DNA of 64,000 nt from Vibrio sp. 16 (lineage in GTDB: Bacteria > Pseudomonadota > Gammaproteobacteria > Enterobacterales > Vibrionaceae). Location: the NCBI RefSeq assembly GCF_963681195.1, contig NZ_OY808997.1:2170001-2234000 (forward strand). The letters run 5' to 3'. The stretch's first letter is position 1. Every line of letters starts with the position of its first letter. The notes under the pieces were generated by a model, which was given only the letters and a program-made list of their open reading frames with translations, was not told the origin of the DNA and made no database searches. The position numbers and the translations under genes are program-made. Positions 9,699-20,454 of this stretch are shown in pieces.

Positions 9699-9774
9699 TG
9701 GAGCGACACACGAGGTTCGAACTCGTGACCTCAACCTTGGCAAGGTTGCGCTCTACCAACTGAGCTAGTGTCGC
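9699..9774 (-). tRNA. tRNA-Gly (GCC), copy 7
   Basis: Identical 76-nt tRNA with anticodon GCC; promoter-proximal member of the array, about 30 nt from the predicted start of transcription. Confidence 0.97.
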
Positions 9775-9806
9775 ATCAACAACGTTTCCGTCGTTCAGGG
9801 CTGCGA

Positions 9807-9834
9807 ATTATAAGAGCATTTTTTTGTGATGCAA
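9807..9834 (-). promoter_or_regulatory. Promoter of the Gly/fMet tRNA array
   Basis: On the minus strand, TTGCAT (9829-9834) and a perfect TATAAT (9807-9812) are 16 bp apart, followed by a GC-rich discriminator (CGCAGCCC) typical of stringently controlled stable-RNA promoters. Upstream lie an A8 tract (9846-9853) and a T8 tract (9858-9865) that could serve as an UP element. No other promoter of this quality was seen inside the array. Confidence 0.75.
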
Positions 9835-9910
9835 GTCCTTCATGCAAAAAAAAGTTGTTTTTTTTCCGTTTGATGAAAAAGCACACAGAACTGAATATTA
9901 ATCGCTCAAA

Positions 9911-9950
9911 ATTGACGCCAAGCCCCTCTAGACTCACGAAACGGCTTGGC
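9911..9950 (-). terminator. Terminator of orn
   Basis: Stem GCCAAGCC/GGCTTGGC (9943-9950 with 9917-9924) starts 2 bp after the orn stop and is followed on the minus strand by GTCAATTTT. The T-run is short. Confidence 0.6.
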
Positions 9951-9952
9951 TA

Positions 9953-10498
9953 TCAAATGTTAAAAATCGTTTGACGGTAGTATTTTAGCTCTGCAATAGA
10001 TTCTCGGATGTCATCCAACGCCAAATGACTGCCTGACTTTGAAAAACCGTCTAATACTTCCGGTTTCCAGCGACGAGTCAGCTCTTTCAAAGTACTCACA
10101 TCGACATATCGGTAGTGGAAGTACTCTTCTAACTCAGGCATGTGCTTGTACAAAAAGCGACGATCTTGGCCGATGCTATTGCCGCAAATCGGTGATTTCC
10201 CTTTCGGCACCCATTTCTCGAGAAACTCAATGGTTTGGCGAATCGCGTCTTGCTCAGTAACTTGGCTAGCTCGAACTCGAGCAACTAAGCCACTGCCCGT
10301 ATGAGTGGTGGTACACCATTCATCCATCTTTTCGAGTTCAGACTCTGGTTGGTGAATGGCAAGTACTGGTCCTTCAGCTAAAATATTTAGCTCACTGTCA
10401 GTTACAATGGTCGCGATTTCGATAATTTTGTGGGTTTCCGGGTCCAGTCCGGTCATCTCCAGATCCATCCAAATTAAGTTTTGATCGCTAAAGGACAT
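9953..10498 (-). CDS. orn: Oligoribonuclease Orn
   Basis: 3'-to-5' exonuclease that degrades 2-5 nt RNAs, including pGpG from cyclic-di-GMP turnover. The 181 aa show the DEDDh catalytic set: MDLEMTGLD at the N-terminus, the central [12 protein letters not shown] motif, and the [13 protein letters not shown] motif with the catalytic His and last Asp. It is divergent from rsgA with 114 bp between them, the conserved orn/rsgA arrangement. Confidence 0.98.
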   Translation of the reverse strand: MSFSDQNLIWMDLEMTGLDPETHKIIEIATIVTDSELNILAEGPVLAIHQPESELEKMDEWCTTTHTGSGLVARVRASQVTEQDAIRQTIEFLEKWVPKGKSPICGNSIGQDRRFLYKHMPELEEYFHYRYVDVSTLKELTRRWKPEVLDGFSKSGSHLALDDIRESIAELKYYRQTIFNI

Positions 10499-10612
10499 AA
10501 ATCGGTGCCTATTGGTTTTCTGATAAAAAAGGTACTATACCCAAATTCCGATCCTCAAGATAGCTATCATCGAGGATCCATGTAAGACGATAAATGAGTT
10601 AAGTAGACGATT

Positions 10613-11668
10613 GTGGCAAAGAAAAAAAAGCTCACCAAAGGTCAAGTAAGGCGCGTACGCAGCAACCAAAAACGCAAGCTGAAAAATGAAGAATCCGTAC
10701 AATGGGATGAATCCATGCTCGGCGGCACTCAAAAAGGCTTGGTGATTACTCGTTTTGGCCAACACGCGGACATCGAAGACTTGGAAAGTGGCGACGTTCA
10801 TCGTTGTAACCTGCGCCGCGGAATAGAATCTCTCGTATCCGGCGATAAGGTGATCTGGCGAGCGGGTTTGGAGTCAATGGATGGCATTTCAGGCGTGGTC
10901 GAGGCGGTTGAAACTCGCACTTCAGTCCTAACTCGACCTGACTACTATGACGGTTTAAAACCTGTCGCAGCCAACGTTGATCAAATGATTATCGTCTCTT
11001 CTGTGCTTCCCGAACTATCTTTGAACATCATTGATCGTTACTTAGTCGCGGCGGAAACCTTGCAGATAGCGCCGCTCATCGTGCTCAACAAAATCGACTT
11101 ATTGGAAGCCGAACAACTCGAGCAGTACAAAACATGGCTCGCTGAATATGAGCGCATCGGCTATAAAGTCCTGTTTGTCAGTAAGCAAACTGGCGAAGGT
11201 ATCGCAGCGCTAGAAGCCGAGTTAAGTGACCGTATCAATATCTTCGTTGGCCAATCTGGCGTCGGTAAATCGAGCTTGGTCAATGCGCTTATGCCTCAAT
11301 TTAATGTTGAGGAAGGTGAGATTTCTGAGAACTCAGGTCTTGGCCAACACACCACCACCGCGTCACGCCTCTATCACATTCCTACAGGCGGTGATTTGAT
11401 TGATTCACCAGGAGTACGAGAGTTCGGTTTATGGCATTTGGAAGCTGAAGAAGTCACCAAAGCGTTTGTGGAATTTCAACCCTACCTTGGCGGCTGCAAG
11501 TTCCGAGACTGCAAGCATCTCGATGACCCTGGCTGTATCTTAGTGGAGGCCGTTGAACGAGGTGACATCAGTGAAATTCGCTTTGAAAACTACCATCGAA
11601 TTTTGGAAAGCATGGTTGAAAACAAAGCAAACCGTCAGTATTCGCGTAACAAAAAAGCAGACTTGTAA
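10613..11668 (+). CDS. rsgA: Small ribosomal subunit biogenesis GTPase RsgA
   Basis: Circularly permuted GTPase that checks late 30S assembly. The order G4 (NKIDLL), G1 ([10 protein letters not shown]), G3 (DSPGVREFG) is visible after an N-terminal OB domain, and a zinc knuckle [14 protein letters not shown] lies near the C-terminus. The start is a GTG (GTGGCAAAG); the very basic N-terminus [11 protein letters not shown] is normal. Length 351 aa. It precedes psd as in E. coli. Confidence 0.97.
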   Translation: MAKKKKLTKGQVRRVRSNQKRKLKNEESVQWDESMLGGTQKGLVITRFGQHADIEDLESGDVHRCNLRRGIESLVSGDKVIWRAGLESMDGISGVVEAVETRTSVLTRPDYYDGLKPVAANVDQMIIVSSVLPELSLNIIDRYLVAAETLQIAPLIVLNKIDLLEAEQLEQYKTWLAEYERIGYKVLFVSKQTGEGIAALEAELSDRINIFVGQSGVGKSSLVNALMPQFNVEEGEISENSGLGQHTTTASRLYHIPTGGDLIDSPGVREFGLWHLEAEEVTKAFVEFQPYLGGCKFRDCKHLDDPGCILVEAVERGDISEIRFENYHRILESMVENKANRQYSRNKKADL

Positions 11669-11778
11669 CGCCTTATTGCACAATTGAACCACGCTTTATA
11701 CTGACTTTTGATGCGTTTTTGAGTAACATTCCGCGCCCAAAAGTAAACAACATCTAGTTAACATTGGAAAAGACGACA

Positions 11779-12645
11779 ATGGATAAGATTAAAGTTGGAC
11801 TGCAATACTGGATCCCCCAGCACGGTCTAACCCGCTTAGTCGGTAAACTTGCTTCCGCTAAAGCTGGCGGTCTAACTACTGCTATCATTCGCTGGTTTAT
11901 CAAACAGTACAACGTGAATATGGATGAAGCACTGCATTCCGATCCTAAGCACTTCAAGACATTCAACGAATTCTTCGTGCGCGAACTGAAAGATGGCATG
12001 CGCCCTATCGCTGAAGGTGAAAATGTAGTGACTCACCCAGCCGATGCCTGTGTCAGTCAGTTTGGTCCAATTACTGACGGAAAGCTTATTCAAGCGAAAG
12101 GCCATGACTATACCGCGCAGGAACTGTTAGGTGGCGATGCAAACCTAGCGGCAGAATTTGCTGATGGTGAATTTGCGACGTTGTACCTATCTCCTCGCGA
12201 CTACCACCGCGTACACATGCCATGCGATGGAACGCTTCGCCAAATGATTTACGTTCCAGGTGACCTATTCTCTGTGAACCCACTGACAGCAGAAAACGTT
12301 CCTAACTTGTTTGCTCGTAATGAGCGTGTTGTGTGTATTTTCGATACCGAATTTGGCCCAATGGCACAAGTGCTTGTTGGGGCGACAATCGTTGGTAGCA
12401 TTGAACAAGTTTGGGCAGGAACGGTGACACCACCTCGCGGCAACAGCGTTTACAAATGGGATTACCCAGCGGAAGGTGATAAAGCTGTTATCTTGAAGAA
12501 AGGTGAGGAAATGGGCCGATTCAAACTTGGTTCTACCGTAATTAACCTATTCGCGAAAGACGCAATCACGTTTGATGAAACAATGCAAAATGGTCAAACG
12601 ACGGTAATGGGCACACCTTACGCGCATTTAAAGCAAGAACAGTAA
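11779..12645 (+). CDS. psd: Phosphatidylserine decarboxylase proenzyme
   Basis: Inner-membrane pyruvoyl enzyme making phosphatidylethanolamine. The LGST self-cleavage site ([13 protein letters not shown]) lies near residue 250; cleavage at this serine generates the pyruvoyl group. I chose the ATG at 11779 (288 aa, [16 protein letters not shown]), which matches the family N-terminus and has GGAAAAG upstream; a TTG at 11764 would add five residues. It follows rsgA by 110 bp and ends at a terminator. Confidence 0.97.
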   Translation: MDKIKVGLQYWIPQHGLTRLVGKLASAKAGGLTTAIIRWFIKQYNVNMDEALHSDPKHFKTFNEFFVRELKDGMRPIAEGENVVTHPADACVSQFGPITDGKLIQAKGHDYTAQELLGGDANLAAEFADGEFATLYLSPRDYHRVHMPCDGTLRQMIYVPGDLFSVNPLTAENVPNLFARNERVVCIFDTEFGPMAQVLVGATIVGSIEQVWAGTVTPPRGNSVYKWDYPAEGDKAVILKKGEEMGRFKLGSTVINLFAKDAITFDETMQNGQTTVMGTPYAHLKQEQ

Positions 12646-12668
12646 TTAAAACACCATGTTCATACACT

Positions 12669-12695
12669 AAGCCTCGATTACTCGGGGCTTTTTTT
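12669..12695 (+). terminator. Terminator of psd
   Basis: Hairpin AGCCTCG/CGGGGCT with one G-T pair and loop ATTACT, followed by a run of seven T. Confidence 0.85.
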
Positions 12696-12819
12696 GACCG
12701 AAAACAATTCAAATGCAACATTTTTAACCAGCTTGCAAAACTTCAACCTCAGTCTAAGACCCTAATTCGATTATTAATTATCCTTGTCATCAAAACTCTG
12801 TTACAAGGTGAATCATTCT

Positions 12820-14235
12820 ATGCCCAAAATCGATCATGGGATCTTGGTGAAGCTACTGATTTGTTTTAGCTTACCTATTGGGGTCCTGTTCATGCCCATC
12901 GATGCAATTCCGATCGACGATCTGACGCTCATTCAGCACCGACTGCTGGCGATCTTTCTGCTCGCTGCACTGCTTTGGGTCCTTGAGCCGGTGCCCGTTT
13001 TTGCGACCTCGATATTGATCATCGCCCTAGAGCTGATCATGATTTCAGACAAGGGGCTGCATTGGTTCCGAACTCCTCCTGCGGGGCATGATCTCGGTGA
13101 GTTGATGCAATATACCGATATTTTTAGCGCCTTCTCGTCACCCATTATTATTCTTTTTATGGGTGGTTTTGCGTTGGCGATAGCGGCATCCAAGTATGAA
13201 CTCGATAACAACCTCGCTCGCGTGCTTCTCAAGCCTTTCGGCCACCAGCCTAGGTTTATCATGCTTGGCTTAATGTTGATCACGGCTGTGTTTTCCATGT
13301 TTATGTCGAACACAGCGACCACGGTCATGATGCTCGCGCTGTTGGGCCCTATTGTTGCCTCTGCGCCCAAAGGCGATCTTGGGATTAAAGCCTTAGTACT
13401 TTGCATACCGATTGCTGCCAATACTGGTGGTATTGCGACCCCTATCGGTACCCCTCCCAATGCAATCGCACTGCAATATTTGACGGGAGAGAATAGCATC
13501 GACTTTTTGAGCTGGATGATGATGGGGCTTCCATTTGTGGTTGTTCAATTGACTATCGCATGGTTCTTGTTACAGAAATTATTCCCTTCTTCTCAAGCGA
13601 CGATGAAACTGAAGCTCGATGGACAATTCCAAAAAAACTGGCGCGCTATCGTTGTATACATCACTTTTGCTGCCACCATTTTGCTTTGGATGACAACCAA
13701 ACTACACGGTATGAACACCTATGTTGTCTCGATCATTCCATTAGCGGTATTCACATTAACGGGCATCATGGGTAAGCCAGAGTTAAAGCAGATAAACTGG
13801 GATGTACTTTGGCTGGTTGCCGGCGGGATCGCGATTGGTATCGGCCTAGACAAGACAGGATTAGCCGCCGCCCTCGCTCACGCGATTGATTATGAGGCAC
13901 TTTCCCCTGTCGCAGTTGTAATTACCATGTCGATTGTCTGCTGGTTGATGGCAAACTTTATGTCAAACACGGCGACAGCCAACTTGTTGATGCCCATTGC
14001 AGCAGCAATCGGGGCCTCAATGGAGAGCCTCTCTGCTGTCGGCGGACTACAAGGCTTGCTTGTCGTGGTCGCCTTCTCGGCTTCACTCGGTATGATTTTA
14101 CCCGTTTCTACTCCACCAAACTCTTTGGCTTACTCTACGGGGCTGATTGAAAGCAAAGATATGGCGAAAACAGGAGTCATCATCGGTGTCATTGGCTTGC
14201 TCATTGTTTACGCCGCCGCACTGATTATCACCTAA
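12820..14235 (+). CDS. SLC13/DASS-family sodium:dicarboxylate or sulfate symporter
   Basis: Inner-membrane, sodium-coupled anion transporter of the DASS (VcINDY-like) family. The 471-aa protein shows both inverted-repeat halves with their signature motifs: SNTAT (residues about 165) with TPIGTPPNAIAL, and SNTATANLLMP with LPVSTPPNSLAYSTG. The chosen ATG at 12820 has AAGGTG 9 nt upstream; a TTG at 12784 would add 12 residues without support. The substrate (C4-dicarboxylate, citrate or sulfate) cannot be fixed from sequence. A chemoreceptor gene follows. Confidence 0.9.
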   Translation: MPKIDHGILVKLLICFSLPIGVLFMPIDAIPIDDLTLIQHRLLAIFLLAALLWVLEPVPVFATSILIIALELIMISDKGLHWFRTPPAGHDLGELMQYTDIFSAFSSPIIILFMGGFALAIAASKYELDNNLARVLLKPFGHQPRFIMLGLMLITAVFSMFMSNTATTVMMLALLGPIVASAPKGDLGIKALVLCIPIAANTGGIATPIGTPPNAIALQYLTGENSIDFLSWMMMGLPFVVVQLTIAWFLLQKLFPSSQATMKLKLDGQFQKNWRAIVVYITFAATILLWMTTKLHGMNTYVVSIIPLAVFTLTGIMGKPELKQINWDVLWLVAGGIAIGIGLDKTGLAAALAHAIDYEALSPVAVVITMSIVCWLMANFMSNTATANLLMPIAAAIGASMESLSAVGGLQGLLVVVAFSASLGMILPVSTPPNSLAYSTGLIESKDMAKTGVIIGVIGLLIVYAAALIIT

Positions 14236-14245
14236 TCCCACTTCA

Positions 14246-14277
14246 GACTTCCTACTCTGTGTTTTGGGTAGGAAGTC
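14246..14277 (+). other. Perfect 10-bp hairpin after the symporter gene
   Basis: GACTTCCTAC (14246-14255) and GTAGGAAGTC (14268-14277) form a perfect stem with a 12-nt loop, 10 bp after the stop codon. No T-run follows (ACACTTCC), so it is either a weak terminator or a 3'-end stabilising structure. Confidence 0.55.
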
Positions 14278-14501
14278 ACACTTCCAATAAAAGGTTTAGA
14301 AACGTCGATATTCCACTCTCTGAATAACAATATAGATCAAACATATAACTGGCCATTTTCTATACCATCAGAGTGATAATCTAATCAGCCCACTAAATAT
14401 TTTACTTTTGCCACTCTCTGGGCGAACTCCGTAGGTGAATCTTCTAGAAAGCAAAGGTTTTTTTACTTTCAGTTTGTTGTCTAATTTATGAAGGAAAGGC
14501 A

Positions 14502-16382
14502 ATGAAATACACAATAAAACTTAAAATTCAAATCGCCATTGCAATCATCATTGCGGTTGTCAGTGGGGTTCAGACTTGGATATCCGTCAGCCAACTCAAG
14601 CAGGAAACAACGTCCGCGTTGAACAGCGAAATGGCCAATATCAGCCATGCGACTGCACGTTATGTCTCAGACTGGCTTGAGATTCGCAGCGACATGATGC
14701 TTGCGAATGAGAAGAACATTCTTGAAGCAAGCGATGCAGACCGAGAGATGCTCGTGACCAAGCGTGCGGGTAACTTTCTATCTGTTTATGCTGGCTTTGA
14801 AGATGGCTCCATTGCCTATGGCGATAAAACCGAAGATTGGCCAGCCGATTACGATCCTCGCACGCGCCCTTGGTATCAAGATGCAATGGCGAGCAGTGGT
14901 TTAATCATCACAGAGCCTTACCAAGATTTTGATGGCAGCATCGTCATCAGCTTTGCCAAAGCATTCCGTGGCACAAAAGAGGGCGTGCTAGCGGCGGATT
15001 TGACGGTCACTAACATCATTGACGAAGTACTCAATGTTTCATTGGATAACGACGGCTTTACCTTTTTGGTCGACGGTAACAACAACATCGTTGCTTACCA
15101 AGATGAGAAACTCAGCCAGAAGCCACTCACCCAGCTCAACCCGTCTCTTAGCGCTCAAAAGATTAGCCAACTGATCGACACGGCCTACATCTCTACCATC
15201 ACTTGGCCAGAGCAAGGTGACAAACTGATCTTCGTCGCCAATATTCCTTCCACCGATTGGTCACTTGGTATTGTCGTCGACAAAGAGCTGGCTTTTGCCT
15301 CGGTATCGGAGCAGATTCAATTTACGGCCATTGCATCGATTCTACTGTACCTAGTGATCGCGACGGTCAGTACTTATGTGGTCACTCGCTTGCTTAAACC
15401 GCTGCAAACATTATCTGCAGCCCTATCTGATCTCGCAGAGGGTGAGGGAGACTTAACGCAACGCATCGAAATTCGTCGTATGGATGAAATCGGTGAGCTC
15501 GCGACCCATGTCAACCAGTTCCTAAGTCAAATGCAGGCCATGATCGCCAACATCATCACTCACAGTGAGCAGTTAGCCAACCAAGCAGCGCAAGCGAACC
15601 AACTGTCACAACAAGCTTCTCAGCAAGTTGAAACTCAGCAAAATGACGTCAACCAAATTGCAACGGCAATCCACGAAATGTCCGCTACCGCAGCGGAAGT
15701 GGCCAGCCATGCAGAAATGACCGCAACGGCCTCTCAAGGGTCAGCATCAGCGTGTGAAGATGGCCAGCTCGTGATTGAGAAAAACCGCGGTGCGATTGTT
15801 GATTTGGCTGAGCAAGTCTCTTCTGCATCAGGCATTATTTCAGAATTGGAAAACAATACTCAAAGCATCAACCAGATACTCTCCACCATTCAAGAAATCG
15901 CCGAGCAAACCAACTTACTTGCACTCAATGCCGCGATTGAGGCGGCTCGCGCAGGTGAGCAAGGCCGTGGCTTCGCCGTGGTCGCGGATGAAGTCCGAGT
16001 ACTGAGTCAACGTACGCACGGCTCAACGGAAGAGATCCGCAACATGATTGAGACGCTGCAAAACAACACTAAACTGGCCGTAAATAGTATGCAGGCAAGT
16101 ACTTCGCTTGCCGACACCAGTGTTGAATACGCCGAAAAAGCCTCACAGAGTTTGAACACCATCACCTCCGCCATCAATGAAATCAATGACATGGCGCTAC
16201 AAATCGCCAGTGCGGCGGAAGAGCAACGAGCAGTAAGTGAAGACATTAGCCGTAACACGCAAGGCATCAAAGACGCGTCGGATATGTTGGCTTCACAAGC
16301 GGTTCAAAGTAGCGATAGCGCGAATCAAATGCGTGACTCCGCTGAAACCATGCGTATGGAGGTTGGACGCTTCAAAGTGTAA
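14502..16382 (+). CDS. Methyl-accepting chemotaxis protein with dCache sensor
   Basis: Transmembrane chemoreceptor that signals to CheA/CheW. The 626 aa run: TM1 (about 8-28), periplasmic dCache_1 sensor (about 35-270) containing [14 protein letters not shown]2 (about 272-297), HAMP (about 297-350) and a cytoplasmic coiled-coil with the conserved hairpin tip [20 protein letters not shown] (from about residue 464). The ligand is unknown; dCache sensors often bind amino acids or organic acids, and the neighbouring anion symporter makes an organic acid a reasonable guess. A good AAGGA precedes the ATG. The gene appears monocistronic. Confidence 0.92.
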   Translation: MKYTIKLKIQIAIAIIIAVVSGVQTWISVSQLKQETTSALNSEMANISHATARYVSDWLEIRSDMMLANEKNILEASDADREMLVTKRAGNFLSVYAGFEDGSIAYGDKTEDWPADYDPRTRPWYQDAMASSGLIITEPYQDFDGSIVISFAKAFRGTKEGVLAADLTVTNIIDEVLNVSLDNDGFTFLVDGNNNIVAYQDEKLSQKPLTQLNPSLSAQKISQLIDTAYISTITWPEQGDKLIFVANIPSTDWSLGIVVDKELAFASVSEQIQFTAIASILLYLVIATVSTYVVTRLLKPLQTLSAALSDLAEGEGDLTQRIEIRRMDEIGELATHVNQFLSQMQAMIANIITHSEQLANQAAQANQLSQQASQQVETQQNDVNQIATAIHEMSATAAEVASHAEMTATASQGSASACEDGQLVIEKNRGAIVDLAEQVSSASGIISELENNTQSINQILSTIQEIAEQTNLLALNAAIEAARAGEQGRGFAVVADEVRVLSQRTHGSTEEIRNMIETLQNNTKLAVNSMQASTSLADTSVEYAEKASQSLNTITSAINEINDMALQIASAAEEQRAVSEDISRNTQGIKDASDMLASQAVQSSDSANQMRDSAETMRMEVGRFKV

Positions 16383-16456
16383 ACGCTTTGTTTTAACGAT
16401 AATTTGATGCATATTGTCAGCCATTCCCTTTACCTAGTCACAAGGATATCGTGTCA

Positions 16457-17344
16457 ATGGGCTTTGAATGGCTGGCCTTGGCGGCAGCATTTTTATGGGC
16501 TGTCGCCAGCTTACTTTCGGTCACTCCCGCACAACATTTAGGCACCTTTGCCTACAGCCGATGGCGAATGGGCTGCACATCGCTCATTTTGGGGACGATG
16601 GCGATGGTTACCGGCGGATGGTCAACCGTCGAAACATCGGCAATTTCGGCGATGATGCTGTCAGGTGTCATTGGTATATTCATTGGCGACACTGCGCTCT
16701 TTGCTTGCCTGAACCGCATGGGACCAAGACAAGCTGGCCTTCTCTTCTCGTGTCACGCCGTTTTTTCAGCGATTTTGGGTTACTTCCTGTTTAGTGAAAC
16801 CATGACCAATATGGAGCTACTGGGCTCTCTGCTTGTGTTCACTGGCGTAATCACTGCGATTTTCTTTGGCCGAAAAGGGCAAACCGACAACCAATTGGAA
16901 GCAATCAAAGGTAAAGTTTGGATTGGTGTTGGCCTAGGATTGGTCGCAGCACTTTGCCAAGCACTCGGTGGCATCATTGCCAAACCCATCATGCAAACAG
17001 ACATTGATCCTGTTGCTGCCTCAGCCATGAGAATGATGACCGCTTTTGCCGCCCATTGTCTGTTTTTCTTAAGTGGCGCAAAACTCGCTCGAGCCACTCA
17101 ACCTATGAACATCAAGATATTTTCAATTACTGCCATCAACGGTTTTCTTGCCATGGCAGTCGGCATGACACTTATTCTCTATGCACTGCAAGAAGGTAAT
17201 GTCGGCATGGTGGCGTTGCTGTCCTCTACTACTCCAATCATGTTATTGCCTATACTTTGGATTTACTCAGGTAAACGCCCCAATCGCTTTGCATGGATTG
17301 GGGCAATCGTAGCCGTTGTCGGCACAGGAATTTTGGTGCAATAA
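16457..17344 (+). CDS. EamA/DMT-family membrane transporter
   Basis: Inner-membrane carrier of the drug/metabolite superfamily. About ten hydrophobic segments in two EamA repeats (residues about 3-135 and 152-290) are visible, for example FLWAVASLLSVTPA at the start and RFAWIGAIVAVVGTGILV at the end. The ATG at 16457 gives 295 aa with AAGGA 10 nt upstream; a GTG at 16451 adds two residues with tighter spacing, and either could be used. The substrate cannot be told from sequence. Confidence 0.88.
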   Translation: MGFEWLALAAAFLWAVASLLSVTPAQHLGTFAYSRWRMGCTSLILGTMAMVTGGWSTVETSAISAMMLSGVIGIFIGDTALFACLNRMGPRQAGLLFSCHAVFSAILGYFLFSETMTNMELLGSLLVFTGVITAIFFGRKGQTDNQLEAIKGKVWIGVGLGLVAALCQALGGIIAKPIMQTDIDPVAASAMRMMTAFAAHCLFFLSGAKLARATQPMNIKIFSITAINGFLAMAVGMTLILYALQEGNVGMVALLSSTTPIMLLPILWIYSGKRPNRFAWIGAIVAVVGTGILVQ

Positions 17345-17581
17345 CCTATTACAGAAATCGGTGATATCTGCTTTTCTTTCTCTACCATTGAGAGAGAATC
17401 ACACTTGAGAAAGAGTAAAACGCACTGGGCAAACGTATACATACAAATTATAGGGTGAAAGATAACAACAATATTTCACAAACAATATTTGATCTTAACC
17501 TACAGTTTTGGTTAAAAAGTGTAGTAAAATTACGCTAATTTAGTTTCCAAAGTTACTTTGAAATTTGACGAGGTCATCACT

Positions 17582-19114
17582 ATGACAGCTAAGAAGCCTA
17601 TGGCTCTAGTTATTCTTGACGGTTACGGTCACCGTGAAGATACAGCAAGCAACGCAATCGCAAACGCGAAAACTCCTTTCCTAGACAGCCTGTTTGCTAA
17701 TAAACCAAACACTCTAATCTCTGCTTCTGGCATGGATGTTGGCCTACCTGATGGTCAAATGGGTAACTCAGAAGTTGGCCACACTAACATCGGCGCAGGC
17801 CGCGTGGTATACCAAGACCTAACTCGCATCACTAAATCTATTGCTGACGGTGAGTTTGCTGAAACTCCAGCTATCGTAGAAGCGATTGATTCCGCGGTTA
17901 AAGCGGAAAAAGCAGTCCACATCATGGGTCTGATGTCTCCAGGTGGCGTACACTCTCACGAAGATCACATCTACGCAGCCGTAGAAATGGCAGCAGCACG
18001 TGGCGCAGAGAAGATTTACCTACACTGCTTCCTAGACGGCCGTGACACGCCACCACGCAGCGCAGAAAACTCACTAAAACGCTTTGACGAGCTATTCGCT
18101 AAACTAGGCAAAGGCCGTGTGGCTTCTCTAGTTGGTCGTTACTACGCAATGGACCGTGACAACAACTGGGATCGCGTACAAGTTGCTTACGATCTTCTAA
18201 CTCAAGCGAAAGCAGAATTTACGTTCGATTCAGCTGTAGCAGGCCTTGAAGCGGCTTACGCTCGTGACGAAAACGATGAGTTTGTTAAAGCGACAGCAAT
18301 CAAAGCAGAAGGTCAAGAAGATGCAGTAATCGCAGACGGCGATGCAGTAATCTTCATGAACTACCGCGCTGACCGTGCTCGCCAAATCACTCGTACTTTC
18401 GTACCTGCGTTTGATGGCTTTGAGCGTGCTGTATTCCCTGCAATCAACTTCGTGATGCTAACGCAATACGCAGCAGACATCCCACTAGCGATCGCATTCC
18501 CACCAGCGTCTCTAGACAACACTTACGGTGAGTGGCTATCTAAGCAAGGTAAAACTCAGCTACGTATCTCTGAAACTGAGAAATACGCGCACGTAACTTT
18601 CTTCTTCAACGGCGGTGTTGAGAACGAGTTCGAAGGCGAAGAGCGTCAACTTGTTGCTTCACCAAAAGTAGCAACTTACGACCTACAGCCAGAGATGAGC
18701 TCAGCTGAACTGACTGAGAAGATGGTTGCGGCTATCAAGTCTGGTAAGTATGACACCATCATCTGTAACTACCCGAACCCAGATATGGTTGGTCACACTG
18801 GCGTTTACGAAGCCGCCGTTCAAGCAATTGAAGCAATGGACGAATGTGTAGCTAAAGTAACAGCAGCTATCGAAGAAGTCGGCGGTCAAATGCTGATCAC
18901 TGCTGACCACGGTAACGCAGAAATGATGGTAGACCCAGAAACAGGTGGCACTCACACTGCGCACACTAACCTACCAGTGCCGCTAATCTACGTTGGTGAC
19001 AAAGACGTTGAGTTCAAAGAAGGCGGTAAACTGTCTGACCTAGCGCCAACAATGCTAGCGCTAACAGGTCTAGAGATCCCAGCTGAAATGACTGGTACGG
19101 TTCTTGTGAAGTAA
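17582..19114 (+). CDS. gpmI: 2,3-bisphosphoglycerate-independent phosphoglycerate mutase
   Basis: Manganese-dependent glycolytic enzyme interconverting 3- and 2-phosphoglycerate. The 510-aa protein has the catalytic serine (Ser63) in [16 protein letters not shown], the N-terminal metal motif ILDGYG and the C-terminal metal cluster [19 protein letters not shown]. The ATG at 17582 has GAGG 8 nt upstream; a TTG at 17558 was rejected. Codon choice is strongly biased (CTA Leu, GTA Val, AAC), unlike the envC gene that follows, as expected of a highly expressed glycolytic gene. Confidence 0.98.
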   Translation: MTAKKPMALVILDGYGHREDTASNAIANAKTPFLDSLFANKPNTLISASGMDVGLPDGQMGNSEVGHTNIGAGRVVYQDLTRITKSIADGEFAETPAIVEAIDSAVKAEKAVHIMGLMSPGGVHSHEDHIYAAVEMAAARGAEKIYLHCFLDGRDTPPRSAENSLKRFDELFAKLGKGRVASLVGRYYAMDRDNNWDRVQVAYDLLTQAKAEFTFDSAVAGLEAAYARDENDEFVKATAIKAEGQEDAVIADGDAVIFMNYRADRARQITRTFVPAFDGFERAVFPAINFVMLTQYAADIPLAIAFPPASLDNTYGEWLSKQGKTQLRISETEKYAHVTFFFNGGVENEFEGEERQLVASPKVATYDLQPEMSSAELTEKMVAAIKSGKYDTIICNYPNPDMVGHTGVYEAAVQAIEAMDECVAKVTAAIEEVGGQMLITADHGNAEMMVDPETGGTHTAHTNLPVPLIYVGDKDVEFKEGGKLSDLAPTMLALTGLEIPAEMTGTVLVK

Positions 19115-19136
19115 ACCTTCTCGAATGACGAATACA

Positions 19137-19161
19137 AACCCGAGCTTTGCTCGGGTTTTTT
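19137..19161 (+). terminator. Terminator of gpmI
   Basis: Stem ACCCGAGC/GCTCGGGT with a TTT loop, followed by six T. Confidence 0.92.
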
Positions 19162-19318
19162 GTGCCCACCGATTTAGTGCGCTTGAATTAGAACATAGTC
19201 AATTCAAACAATAACGAGATAGCCGACGTGCAACTTTTCACATTCTCCTTTCTTCCCCACAAAAGGTTTGGGTATACTGTTTTTCTCTCAAAGACATAGC
19301 TCAGATAGGATATAGATT

Positions 19319-20449
19319 GTGATTCCACCAAGGACTGTTTCTGCGTATTTCACGTTGTGCGCGCTTGGGTTTATCCTTTCCCTAAGTTCAACCTCTATCA
19401 GTTATGCGGCCTCTGACGCAGAATTGAAGGGAGTGAGCGGTGAAATATCGCGCCAAAAACAATCCTTAAGTAGCCAACAAAAAAAACTCGACGACCTACA
19501 AAAGTCACTCCGCAATCAGGAAACCACAATTGCGCGTTTACGCAGTGATATCAAAAAGACGAAGGCATCACTCGATCAAACCAATCAGAACATTGAGTCC
19601 CTGCAAGAGAACATCTCGCACTTAGAAGCGCAAAAGAAAGCGCAAAGCGACAAGCTTGCAGAGTTAGTCCAAACCTATTACATCACCCAACGCGCTAAAT
19701 CCTCTTCTAACATACTCAATCATGGTGTCGAAGAAGATAGGATCAGTCAGTATTTTCAACACTTAGCCAAACAACGCGCTGAGACAATTCATGAGCTAGA
19801 GCAAACGGTCGAACAACTTGAACTCAGCCATCAGCAACTCAAACTTGAGCAACAAGAGATAACGGCACTCCTAACGCAACAAACCCAAAAAAGCGATCAA
19901 TTAACAAAAACACAATCGCAGCGCAAAGGAACGGTCTCGAAAATTAAAAAGAGCATTTCAAACGACAAAGTGTACCTGTCAGAACTTCAGCGCAATGAAA
20001 CTCGCCTAAAAGCAGAAATCGCCAAAGCCGCGAAGCGAAATGCGGTGCCTATGGACGGTTTAGCTCGCCAAAAAGGCAAACTGCCTTGGCCGGTCAAAGG
20101 TAGAGTGCTACATAATTACGGGACAAAACAAACTGGCCAGCTTAACTGGAAAGGTATGGTCATCAACGCCAACTACGGTCAGTCAGTGAAAGCCGTCTAT
20201 TCAGGCACAGTGGTCTTTGCGGATTATCTACGTGGCTATGGCTTGGTTGTTTTGCTTGACCACGGCAAAGGCGATATGACGCTATACGGCTTTAATCAAA
20301 GCCTGCTAAAGAAAGAAGGCGACAAGGTCACTGCGGGGGAAACTATCGCCCTCGCGGGAGATACTGGCGGACAATCAAGACCATCACTCTACTTTGAGAT
20401 TCGCCGAAACAGCAAAACCCAAAACCCTAAATCGTGGTTAACCCGCTAA
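19319..20449 (+). CDS. envC: Murein hydrolase activator EnvC
   Basis: Periplasmic activator of septal amidases, recruited by FtsEX. The 376-aa protein has a signal peptide (about 1-31), a long coiled-coil (about 34-245) and a C-terminal LytM domain (about 258-370). Zinc-ligand positions of active M23 peptidases are lost: the usual HxG and HLH motifs read LNWKGMV and PSLYFEI. This is the expected degenerate state of an activator. The start is a GTG at 19319 with AGGA 8 nt upstream. gpmI-envC order is conserved. Its likely partner AmiB is at 4380-6104. Confidence 0.94.
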   Translation: MIPPRTVSAYFTLCALGFILSLSSTSISYAASDAELKGVSGEISRQKQSLSSQQKKLDDLQKSLRNQETTIARLRSDIKKTKASLDQTNQNIESLQENISHLEAQKKAQSDKLAELVQTYYITQRAKSSSNILNHGVEEDRISQYFQHLAKQRAETIHELEQTVEQLELSHQQLKLEQQEITALLTQQTQKSDQLTKTQSQRKGTVSKIKKSISNDKVYLSELQRNETRLKAEIAKAAKRNAVPMDGLARQKGKLPWPVKGRVLHNYGTKQTGQLNWKGMVINANYGQSVKAVYSGTVVFADYLRGYGLVVLLDHGKGDMTLYGFNQSLLKKEGDKVTAGETIALAGDTGGQSRPSLYFEIRRNSKTQNPKSWLTR

Positions 20450-20454
20450 TTTGC

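Noticed and set aside
12933..13499. 188-codon minus-strand reading frame opposite the SLC13 symporter gene
   Set aside because: Fully covered by a well-supported membrane transporter on the other strand; the frame has no family resemblance.
14246..14277. Calling the 10-bp hairpin a definite terminator
   Set aside because: The stem is perfect but is followed by ACACTTCC and not by a T-run, so only a structure is claimed.
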